64,000 nt of DNA from Cadophora sp. MPI-SDFR-AT-0126 (Eukaryota; Ascomycota; Leotiomycetes; Helotiales; Ploettnerulaceae): positions 868,001-932,000 of the forward strand of contig JAGMVK010000010.1 of assembly GCA_020747065.1 (NCBI GenBank), written 5' to 3'. The notes beneath the pieces are model-generated. The model made no database searches. It was given only the letters and a program-made list of their open reading frames with translations, and was not told where the DNA came from. Position numbers and translations under genes: made by a program. Shown piece by piece: positions 51,190 through 64,000 of the stretch (position 1 is its first letter; every line of letters starts with the position of its first letter).

Positions 51190-51402
51190 GGCTTGAGCAT
51201 AGAGGTTATCCGGTATGAATGGAGATAAATGTAGTTACACTCTATGCTCGCGGATCATGGGCTCACATCAGAATGTCATGCTGCGAGGTCCTACTCAGCA
51301 GTGATTACCTCTAATACAGGGGCAACTTTACGAAAATAATACTGGCTGGGCGTAAAGTGTACAAGAAAGCCGAACTTCGACAATCCCCTTTCCCAGCTTC
51401 CT

Positions 51403-52423
51403 TCACCATCCGCAGATTTTGAGGCCACCAAATGTGCGATGATATCGACTATGGCACAGCAGTTCACACATGCTGTTCCGCTGTGAACTATGGCGGAGAT
51501 TCGCGCCGCGCCGTTGATATCCTAGGAGAACACTGCCCCAGAAAGCCTGGACGAGAATCACGCCTTCCTCCTCCTCAGCAGTAAACTCATTGCTCACCGC
51601 AACCGGGACGCATTTCTCCTCCTTGTAGATTCTCGCATCCCATCTGAGGTCGAGAGAAATGATTGGTAGCACTAAAAGTTCCAGCACATTGTCAATGTCA
51701 ATGCCCTCCCGGCGTCGCCTCGCCCAGATATACTTGCTTTGGCAAAGAGCGTGACACCACCAGTTACTGGAGTTGATTTTTTCTTCCCACGATCGACAAA
51801 TCTGGATTCCCGATCGAATTACGCATCATCCACAAGTGGACTGATGGTTGTCGTTGCTTCTCTGAATCCCCAAAAGACCCGTCTAAGGATTCAAACGATG
51901 TCTTCATTCTCTGCAGAAATTGGCCCTTGATAATTTTGGGGACATAAACGCCGGAGCTGATAATACAAGCCTGAATGCATATTCCCACTCTACCTTGGGT
52001 GCCTTCGAGAACTGCCACGTCAAGGTTTGTATCAGGAGATGCGATGCCTGAACTCTTGGCCCCCAACTCGAGTGTCACTCGCTTCAGGTTGCAAGAAGCT
52101 TCCTCCTGTGCGAATTTTGTCCCAGTGTCGGCACAGCCGTTAAAGGAAGTCTCACTGATATCCAAATGTGACGCAAGCAAGGCGCCTGTTTCGCTGCTAA
52201 CGGATATGATACTTAAAAGGCCTGGGGCGTTCCTGCCTCATCCACAGCTTGCCGAAGTAGAGCTTGAGAGAGCAGTAGTTTCGGATGCTTTCGTGACCAT
52301 AGTGTTTCTGCCTGCAAGGCATGGCGCATCTTTCACTACGGTCAATACTGCTGGGCCATCAAAGGAGTGAACAGCCGCGCAAACCCCAATGGGTTCATGG
52401 CGGTCTCCAAGCTCCTCGGTCAT
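51403..52423 (-). pseudogene. Aldehyde dehydrogenase (ALDH superfamily) pseudogene
   Basis: NAD(P)-dependent ALDHs oxidise aldehydes to acids. Three minus-strand pieces follow in family order. First, 52,423-52,238: RHEPIGVCAAVHSFDGP and NTMVTKASE, ending at an in-frame TGA. Second, 52,180-51,764 in the same frame: ETGALLASHLDI just upstream, then SFNGCADTGTKF, the Glu motif LELGAK (LELGGK) and a Cys at the nucleophile position (QACIISSGVYV). Third, 51,687-51,403 in another frame: RIYKEEKCVPVAV (EEIFGPV) and the end block FGGLKICGW (FGG.K.SG.G). So at least one stop and one frameshift are present, and the region between Cys and EEIFGPV is shortened. The first about 100 residues are missing. 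Decay here is by indels and stops, not by RIP. A vanillin or salicylaldehyde dehydrogenase-like subgroup is possible but not shown. Confidence 0.82.
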
Positions 52424-52980
52424 ATCTCAGTAACAAACAGATTTGTTACAAAACCAAGAACAGGGGCTTAGAGCGGGAAATCGATACCTCAGAGCAAACC
52501 AAAGACCACATATTAGCTGATTAATCAAGTAGTCGAGATGTGGTGAGGCGCACGCTTCCTTTCCATGGTGTGCGGTGGTGACTATCAACATACAAATGCA
52601 GCCACTCCCTGCTCATTCCTCATTGGAGAAATATCGAGCTTGAATCCTCCAACTGTTATAGACTCCAGAGTCTATATTCCAGTCTTCAATAGCGGAGCAT
52701 CCGCCGTCCCCTCACTCTGTCGAACAATGATAAAGTCTCGACATATGTGCCTGTATGAATACGGCGCTCACGTGTTCTATTAATATAGAATCTGCCGTAT
52801 GATCGGAACGCTATGACCTCTGCGGGCAGAGGCAGAATCATAGAGACTAGACGAAATCAGTCATATCAGCCAATGGGACCCGGAAAATGTAGGGGTCAAC
52901 CCCTCGGAGCCAAGGGCGACTGCCTACAACCGGCTTTGTTGTGTGCCTAAAGTATATATTGAACTCATATACACTTAATT
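52424..52980. other. No gene seen
   Basis: Normal composition. The short frames here do not match a family and stop quickly. The lost N-terminus of the aldehyde dehydrogenase would be expected at the left end. Confidence 0.3.
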
Positions 52981-53361
52981 AAGGCTGTGGCGAACATACC
53001 CTTCCCACCCCATGCACCATCAGCGAACGCCCCAAACAACCCAGATCTTGCAGAGCCAGAAGTTCCTTTGGAGTGTACTGCCATGGGTGTTAGGTTGTTG
53101 GAAACGTTAACTCCTGCAGAAATTTAGCCTGCTTTGGATCGCATAAAAAGGAAGGAGGAAGGATTCCGTGTTCACCACGCCTCAAGACCCATCGGAGTGT
53201 CATTCCGTTATAAATGGCAGCTAGCTCAATCACGGCTAGTAGATCTGCCAGGCAGTGATGATATTGTGACTTCTTGCTTCTTCACTGCGATCATTTCACA
53301 CTACGCGCGCACGGCAGTCCAGCTCGACACGATGTTGACTCCCAATGCACAAGACGCCTGA
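52981..53361 (+). pseudogene. Unidentified short ORF relic with one in-frame TAG
   Basis: One plus-strand frame runs about 126 codons to TGA at 53,359-53,361, with a single TAG near 53,127. It starts with a Pro/Asn-rich stretch (NIPFPPHAPSANAPNNPDL), then LLETLTPAEI-stop-PALDRIKRKEEGF, then RPIGVSFRYKW. The sharp change from open frame to TAG where Gln would fit (PAEIQ) suggests a recent nonsense mutation, or just a chance frame. No ATG start in a good place (first ATG 53,083). Function unknown. Confidence 0.3.
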
Positions 53362-53636
53362 ACCACCGGATCTCAAAGTCCACTACATCTAGAGAGATCC
53401 GATGGAACCTGCTCCAAACTAGAGCGTCAAGCTGTGGTGTCTAGTCATCCCGGCTTTCCACCTCCACAAGTGGCTGCTGCTAAGACTGCCACACTGCAAG
53501 TGACTCAACAACTTACCAACTACCACCATCGACTGACGAGTGAGATATTCCGGCCTGAGTCCAATCGATTTGGCCTGTAGCTAAATTTTGTCTCGCAGTC
53601 TTACTCATGATATCGTCGTCTTGACTAGTCACTACA

Positions 53637-55126
53637 ATGGCCCAACTAGCAAAATGGGTTCGGATATATGTGGCTGTTTTGATCTCCCTGATACTTCTAG
53701 CCTCTTCTGCTGCACTTAATGTTATCCGTGGACCTTCACCACGAAGGTTCATAGCGGGCAATCAAAGACGGAACGTCTCATTTTCCTTGACCCAGATACG
53801 AAACCCGAAGTGGAAACCACGGGAGACATCCACAACTGCAGTATACGCTGCAGAGTTCCTGAAGCACAAAGTGCGTATGCCCAAGGATCTCCGACTCGCC
53901 TGGGAAAAGCTCACATCGCACGACGACCAAAGTTCAAATCCCTCGATTCACCGCCGAGTTGGAGGACAACTTGTGAGGTACAGTGATGGCCAGTATGTAT
54001 GCATCAGCAGGATCAACAAGGGCCTTGACTGACGGATTTCTGATGACATAGATACGTGTTTCCTGTGACAATTGGAACGCCAAAGCAGACATTGAATTTG
54101 ATCTTTGATACGGCTTCAGGAGACTTTTGGGTATGGTCATGGCTGATGCCGATAGATATGCTGCAGAATCGCAAATAGTGAGTCCAGCAGTCCCAGAAAG
54201 CGAGTCTGTAAAATAATAACCTGCGAACATACTTGAGACTAACTTTTGTCAGCTATAACGGCTCGGCATCGTCGGATGCTACACCATGGGACGGCCAGTC
54301 TTGGGGTGCTACTTATGCGGTTGGAAGCAATTATGGCATCGTTTGGCAAGACATCGTCTGGGTAGATGCCATTGGTGTAGCAGGCAATCCGATAGAGTGT
54401 TCTCAAGGTGTCTCGAACTGGTTTGCATCTTTGCCGGGGGTTGACGGTGTCCTTGGACTGAGCTATGCCTACAACGATTCCGAAAGGCCAGAACCCCAGC
54501 AAACATGGATAACATACATTTTGCCACTACTTGCTTGTAGGTGCACGAACAGATGCAGCTTACAGATGATTGACTCTCCATCAGCTCCTGTGTTTACGGT
54601 CTCCCTCGTCCGCAATGGAATCGGCGTCATTGACTTCGGGTTCATTGACCAAAAGAAATATATCGGTAACATCGTCTATACACCAATCACCATCATCCCG
54701 GGCGGCGGAGCATTCTGGGCGTTCAATTGGACGGGGTTTGCAATAGGTTCGGACAAATTCAATCGCACTAATATCCAAGTCATGACAGATACAGGAGGAA
54801 ATATTTCCATGTTTCCCGAGTCAATTGCCAACAGATACTATAAATTAGTAGCTGGCAGCTATAAACAGGGAGATGGGGCGTGGATATTTCCCTGCAAAGC
54901 AACTCTTCCAAATTTCGTATTCGGAGTTGGGAACTCTCGAATCCTGGTAGCTGGGAAAAATTTCATCTTGACGAACCTTCCAGATGGCATAAATTGCATA
55001 GGAGGCATCCAGAGTAGAGAGGAAGACACATATGTGTTCCTCTCTATCCCTTTTATGCAGTCTATCTTTGTTGTCCATGACTACGGCAACATGAGACTTG
55101 GCTTCGCGAATCGGACGTGGGGATGA
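53637..55126 (+). CDS. Secreted A1-family aspartic protease-like protein, three exons
   Basis: Joining 53,637-53,992, 54,052-54,177 and 54,253-55,126 gives 1,356 nt, exactly 451 residues plus TGA. Intron 1 is 59 bp (GTATGT...TAG); intron 2 is 75 bp (GTGAGT...CAG, branch ACTAAC). The start is an ATG followed by a clear signal peptide (residues 1 to about 27: VAVLISLILLASSAAL). A propeptide of the aspergillopepsin type follows (YAAEFLKHKVRMPKDL). The mature part has FPVTIGTPKQTLNLIFDTAS with Asp138, a flap-like segment YAVGSNYG, DGVLGLSYAYN, and the second site TDTGG with Asp340, ending GFANRTWG. Both catalytic Asp are kept, but the first motif is Asp-Thr-Ala where the family has Asp-Thr-Gly. 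No stop or frameshift. It may be an active, altered or non-peptidase homologue. It lies 555 bp upstream of aro1 on the same strand. Confidence 0.82.
53993..54051 (+). other. Intron 1 of the aspartic protease-like gene
   Basis: 59 bp, GTATGT to CATAG. Removing it joins ...S-D-G-Q to Y-V-F-P-V-T-I-G-T-P in frame, which is the family sequence. Confidence 0.85.
54178..54252 (+). other. Intron 2 of the aspartic protease-like gene
   Basis: 75 bp, GTGAGT to GTCAG with ACTAAC about 10 bases before the acceptor. Removal joins Q-N-R-K-Y to Y-N-G-S in frame. Confidence 0.85.
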
Positions 55127-55415
55127 ACCTTAAGGATAAGCGTGCCTCTGCCATGTTGGGCCTTCTGTAAACAAGAGTGTAGAGACGATCGATCCATCCG
55201 CCCAGTGTGGGAAATGCATGGCCTGAAAGGCGGAGGGTGATCGAGGCAACCAAAGGAAAGTAGGGGGCGAGACGATGCAAATAAAACGAATTTCGTGGTA
55301 CTCATCTCTAGAGAATATATATGTATAACAGATCCGAAAATGGGGAATGCATGCTGACTACTGATAACAACCTCCTCGAAGCTCACAAGCGAATGCGGCC
55401 AGAGGCATGAGTATG
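55127..55415. other. Intergenic, 3' side of the aspartic protease gene
   Basis: No gene seen; no canonical AATAAA, only the AT-rich stretch AATATATATG near 55,314. Confidence 0.4.
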
Positions 55416-55423
55416 TCACGTGA
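55416..55423. promoter_or_regulatory. Palindromic E-box TCACGTGA upstream of aro1
   Basis: A perfect 8-bp palindrome 259 bp before the aro1 ATG. In fungi TCACGTGA/CACGTG is bound by bHLH factors (Cbf1, Pho4 or SREBP types). Occupancy is not known. Confidence 0.4.
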
Positions 55424-55513
55424 GCTGCAGCTCCCTACACCGCCCCGGCAGAAAAAAAGGTTTCCACCGTAGTCGGAGCAGCACTTAGTCCTTGTCCTTG
55501 TCCCTCCTCGAAG

Positions 55514-55520
55514 GAGTCAT
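55514..55520 (-). promoter_or_regulatory. Possible Gcn4/CpcA-type half site
   Basis: The minus strand reads ATGACTCC, one base off the ATGACTCA core used by general amino-acid control factors, which are known to control aromatic amino-acid genes in fungi. A weak single site. Confidence 0.25.
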
Positions 55521-55541
55521 ACCTGTCTCTTTCCCAACTTC

Positions 55542-55547
55542 ATGTAA
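55542..55547 (+). promoter_or_regulatory. Start-stop minimal uORF ATGTAA in the aro1 leader
   Basis: The only ATG seen in the roughly 180 bases before the aro1 start is directly followed by TAA. If the transcript begins upstream of it, ribosomes would pause or reinitiate here. Confidence 0.3.
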
Positions 55548-55561
55548 ACGGACCAAAGTAA

Positions 55562-60475
<4,914 letters not shown>

Positions 60476-62408
60476 GGCTCGATTGGGCTTTGGTGGGTTT
60501 TGGTGGGAAATGTCAAAGGAAAAATGGGCGTTGTTAGTCAGAAGCAATTAGATTATTGGCATCTTCAAAGAGAAAGCCGCCTTGATTTCTGTCACGCCAG
60601 TATCTATTGACGTCACGAACTCAGAATCAGATACTAGTCTTTTCGAGGGTTCATCTCAGGCTTCAGGTTTAACGTTTGCATTTTGTTTATTTATAATTTG
60701 TTTGAAGTGGACTGCAAAGGAAGAGAAAAGAAATCTTGTCTCTCTGCCCTCGCCGCGAAGTAAACGTGGAGATTCCCGAGTTCTTGCAGGTAAGACCAGA
60801 GGACAAAAGTGGCCAGGCTTACTGGAGATTTCGAAGGTTCTTAGAGCTCCAAGGCCACCCGGCCCACCTTCGATCCAAAGGTGAATTGCTTTGGTATTGG
60901 CATGCCTATCTTTTCACTTCAACCTGGGCAGCAAGAAATGTATCTCGAGTGGATTAATAGTTGCGTACACTGTGCAGGCACAAGATTAGCCAAAGAGTGA
61001 GATCCGCGGCTCTCAGGAACAGACCAGGAACGGTGACTGGAAACAACCGACCTCATTTACCTAAGCGCAGGTGAGGGATGTTGGCAACACCAGCACCTAC
61101 GAGCGGGATTCGCACAATAGCAAAGCACCGAAATAGAAACCTTTTAATCCAAGACGGATACCGATTCCGAGAGAGTGACGGGCGGATGATCACAAATCCC
61201 ATGCCACCCGATGTCCTTGTAGACAGATAAGAGGCAAATGCAGCGGTTAATTATTAATACATTGTGCAATACACTTGCTACCAATCTAACTGCCGCTTGA
61301 GCACCTGTCATCCGAGAATTGATCCGGAAACCCTATCCTATCCTCCTCGTCTATCATCCAGTCATCCATTCGCTACATTCATAGCAATCATACATCATAA
61401 AAGTACACAGCCACAAGACATAGCCATAGCCGTAAGGTGGAAAATGCAAGAGAGAAAAAAAAGACATGAAGTGACAAAAAATAGGACACAATATACAGTC
61501 TAGTCTAGTCTGCAACCCTGCCCATACGGACCCATATTTTTTTTTTGGAGACATGATTGCTGTACAATTGAAAAGCATGCTTGATATACAGATGACCAGC
61601 TTTCGCCCGGCCAGGAAAAGAGGGGGAAAGGCCATTTTCTGGCTTCAACCATGACTAGATCCCTTGCAAATGTGACGCTAGTACGCCCCCCAAAAAGCAA
61701 ACGCTGCACGGCTCCCACGCAAGAAAACACAGAGCCAAGGAAAGAAAAGCATGCAAGCGAAGCATGATGAAATGATGATGATGATGATGATATGAAAGTC
61801 ATTAAAACTCGGACAAAGTAGGGCCAGGTGGAGGTGGAGGTGGAGAGCAGCATGTTGCCGTTGAAGTTCCAGTTGCGAGACACATCCCCGAGGGGTCGCA
61901 GGTCGCATGTTAGTTGGTGATGTCATGCTGCTGAGTGCGAACCCCTCAGTGGGTTTGGGGTGATGGTGGGATGTGTAATGCTTGCCATTGGCGAATCAAC
62001 GCAGAGGGTGTGTCTGCGCTGGCGCGCCACCTTCTGACCTGCCCTGCCCTGCCTGGTCGGAGTCCTGGTCCAACCCTGCAAAGGTAAAGTTGAGTCTGCC
62101 CGCATTGACAATTTAAACGTTCGTGATGCAGGCCTCCAAATCCCCGTTTACCGAAGTCCCTGCAGATGTAGAAACCCCGGAGTTGGTGGAATGCCCGATA
62201 ACAGGAAATGTTGTGTGATGGAGAGAAGAGCATCTGTGGCCCCACAGACAGCTCAGCTGTTCCGTTGTTCATGTCATGTTGTGTCGTGTCATATCATATC
62301 ATATCGTACCGCATGGCATCGTATCGAATTTGAGTCGAGTCGTGACGATGGCAATGATGATGGCCAGATAACACATCAGACCAATAGATCAGATCAGCAC
62401 AGGTCAGA
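60476..62408. other. Intergenic region between convergent aro1 and the zinc-finger gene
   Basis: No protein gene is supported. The frame 60,736-60,957 (IPEFLQVRPEDKSGQAYWRF, ELLWYWHAYLF) looks partly coding-like but starts at a TTG and has no family match. Short repeats: a GAT run near 61,771-61,791, GTGGAG units near 61,828-61,843, and CATAT(CG) units near 62,287-62,306. A TTTTTTTTT tract lies at 61,539-61,547. The right part is likely the 3' untranslated region of the zinc-finger gene. Confidence 0.5.
61771..61791. repeat. GAT trinucleotide microsatellite
   Basis: About seven ATG/GAT units in non-coding sequence. Confidence 0.75.
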
Positions 62409-64000
62409 TCAGTCATGAATGCCACCCACCCGACGCCGACTCTTGGTCATATCAACATGCTCAGGATGCACCACGCGCAAGTGACGAGTTAATGCGTCGT
62501 TCCGGCTGAAGGTCTTCTCCTCGGTGCATAGCGGACAGTGCACCTTCAACTTGCGTGCGTTGTGGATGGTGTCCTCATGTCGGGTGAGATCGTATGGACG
62601 AGAGAAAATGGTGTTACATGGCTTGCCAGTTGATGGATTGATACGTTCACACTGCGTTTAATTAGTATTTATTTGTCGTCAAATGGTAAAAACAAGAGAG
62701 GAATGAAAGGAAGGATTTGGATGAAAATGGGGAACCGAGCTTTGTGAAAATTGTGAAAAACTGTGAGAAAAGAAGAAAACTTACTTTGTGAGGCCCCGCT
62801 TGAGAATTGCGTTGCGCCGCTGAGGTCATCCCGCCTTCATCCCCGCCGCCGATCACCGCCGAAGCCGAATTTCGGTGGCCTTCGCGTTTGTGTCGCTGCA
62901 GCTTCGCTGGAGTGTCGAAACGGAGAGTGCAGCCATGGTAGGTACAAGTGTAGGTGCCAGTGTCGGCCGCTGCACCCAAAGGCTTTTTCATGTCCGAAGA
63001 GTCAGCAGCAGCATACTCGCTGCTGCTGGATTCCATCGAGGTAAGCGTCGAGGGGAAGTCCTCGCTGACGTTGGAGAGATTGCTTGGTTGGCGTCGGGAG
63101 TTCGGGACGAATGGGTATTGCTGAGGAATCTGCCGGACGCTGCCTGCAACCGCCGGAGGCACAAAGTTGAATGAGCCCTGGTGTTGCGTGGTCTGCGAGG
63201 CTGTTGAGTATGCTGACGAGCTTTCCCTCCTCGTGGTCGCCATGCTACCATAACTTCTCTGGGACGCATTGTCATCATCCGAGGGATCCTGAGCCAGAGC
63301 AGGCTGTTGGCGATAATTTGAAGTCTGACGCTGGTTCTGCTGTGGTGGGAATAATGGAGTATTCGCATCCTCCTCGCTCTCGTGATACACTAGATCAACA
63401 TCCTTCGGTGAAATTGTCTTGGGTGTGGAGTGTTCCGAGGATGCCCTCTCCAGCTGCTGCTGCAATGCCCGCGCATCGCTCTCCGCCTTTTGCTGCTGTC
63501 TCAAATGCTGTGCAGTTCCAAAACGAACATTGGGCGACTGCGGCCCAAAAGTATTTCCCAACGGCGCCAGGGGGGACCCTTGCCTGAAGGGCGACCGCTC
63601 TCGTGAAGGTATCGTCAGAGGTGTTTGAATGTTGGCACTCAAGTGCTGAGAGTTCGCAGCTTGGAGTCTCTGCGAAAAGACATCGTTCTGAGGCGAAAGA
63701 GTGACGCTGGGCGCGGGAGTCGAGGAAGGCGTCGACGTGAGTTGGAAGTTTGGGTTGTAGAGTTCGTCGGTATAGACGTCCGTCATTGTCCTGTTGAGTT
63801 TGGGGACCGTATTTCTATGTGCTTCATCGTCGCAATGTTGTAAGTATTCAGACAACCATAAATCGAACCGCGAAGTCTCACCATTCTTTTGTCTGTCTTC
63901 CTCGTATGACGGTGGCGTGGATGGTGAGTCATTTGCCACCGTAGATGATATTGACGGCCTCCCCGACTGGTTGAAATCCGGAGCTGCCAACAGCTCGGAG
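62409..64000 (-). CDS. C2H2 zinc-finger transcription factor (5' end outside the window)
   Basis: Coding on the minus strand: from the right edge (64,000, frame still open, no start seen) to 62,785, a 133-bp phase-0 intron (62,784-62,652, GTAAGT...GCAG), then 62,651 to TGA at 62,409-62,411. The visible protein is about 485 residues. The N-terminal two thirds is Ser/Gln/Pro-rich and disordered (SVTLSPQNDVF, RERSPFRQGSPLAPLGNTF). The C-terminus has three fingers: CTYHGC...LQRHKREGH; C-x10-C in CERINPSTGKPC with DLTRHEDTIH, directly after the splice; and CPLCTEEKTFSRNDALTRH with VVH. The block RPYDLTRHEDTIHNARK is typical of a conserved ascomycete C2H2 family. Nuclear DNA-binding regulator; targets unknown. 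Confidence 0.88.
62652..62784 (-). other. Intron of the C2H2 zinc-finger gene
   Basis: 133 bp on the minus strand, GTAAGT to ACGCAG, phase 0, between G-P-H-K and C-E-R-I-N. Reading through it gives a Phe-rich tail and a stop, so it must be spliced to make fingers 2 and 3. Confidence 0.88.

Noticed and set aside
51739..52524. Plus-strand open frames over the aldehyde dehydrogenase region
   Set aside because: They overlap the clear minus-strand ALDH motifs and have no family pattern of their own.
54540..54570. A possible third, 29-bp intron (GTAGGT...ACAG) in the protease gene
   Set aside because: Too short for a fungal intron, and the frame is open through it without a stop.
60736..60957. 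A 73-codon frame after aro1 with partly protein-like sequence and a CAG|GTAAGA-like splice donor
   Set aside because: No ATG start, no partner exon and no recognised motif; kept only as a note in the intergenic entry.

Overview
The window comes from a filamentous ascomycete (Pezizomycotina). It holds a single-ORF pentafunctional AROM gene, short GT...AG introns with CTAAC/CTGAC-type branch sites, fungal Ty1/copia, Ty3/gypsy, Helitron and piggyBac families, and a sharply two-part composition. A Leotiomycete-like source is a guess from the style of the AROM protein and is not proven.

Bases 1 to about 50,680 form an AT-rich block with almost no intact gene. It is a nest of transposable elements damaged by a RIP-like C-to-T/G-to-A process: Gln and Trp codons have become TAG or TAA, CpA and CpG are lost, and TpA is in excess. 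From the sequence I could take the nest apart. A minus-strand Helitron (about 23,960 to 261) is cut by a complete copia element at 2,198-9,810 (5-bp duplication ATAAT) and by a complete gypsy element at 11,316-23,195 (short ATAT duplication). Removing both rejoins the Helitron reading frame. A minus-strand piggyBac-type transposase is cut by a second, more mutated copy of the same copia element at 25,958-33,572 (duplication AGAGA). A plus-strand gypsy fragment (gag, protease, RT) is broken right after its RT active site by a third, minus-strand copia element (37,470-45,839). A minus-strand gypsy RT relic and AT-rich debris fill the rest up to 50.6 kb.

The most unusual object is the 11.9-kb gypsy element. 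Between the end of pol and the 3' LTR it carries about 4.6 kb of cargo: two long, divergently arranged reading frames. One (plus strand, about 14,583-16,109) ends in a paired-CxxC zinc-binding-like domain. The other (minus strand, 14,185 to about 11,588, about 865 codons with no frameshift I could detect) has an HxD...H...R layout like a 2-oxoglutarate/Fe(II) dioxygenase, with the first His changed to Tyr by RIP. The copia elements also seem to hold an antisense Cys-rich frame between RNase H and the 3' LTR.

From about 50.7 kb on, composition is normal and genes appear: an unidentified ORF remnant; an aldehyde dehydrogenase pseudogene (minus); a short unidentified ORF relic; a three-exon, apparently intact A1-family aspartic protease-like gene whose first active-site motif is DTA, not DTG; the complete aro1/AROM gene (shikimate pathway steps 2-6); and, convergent to it, the 3' part of a C2H2 zinc-finger gene that runs off the right edge.
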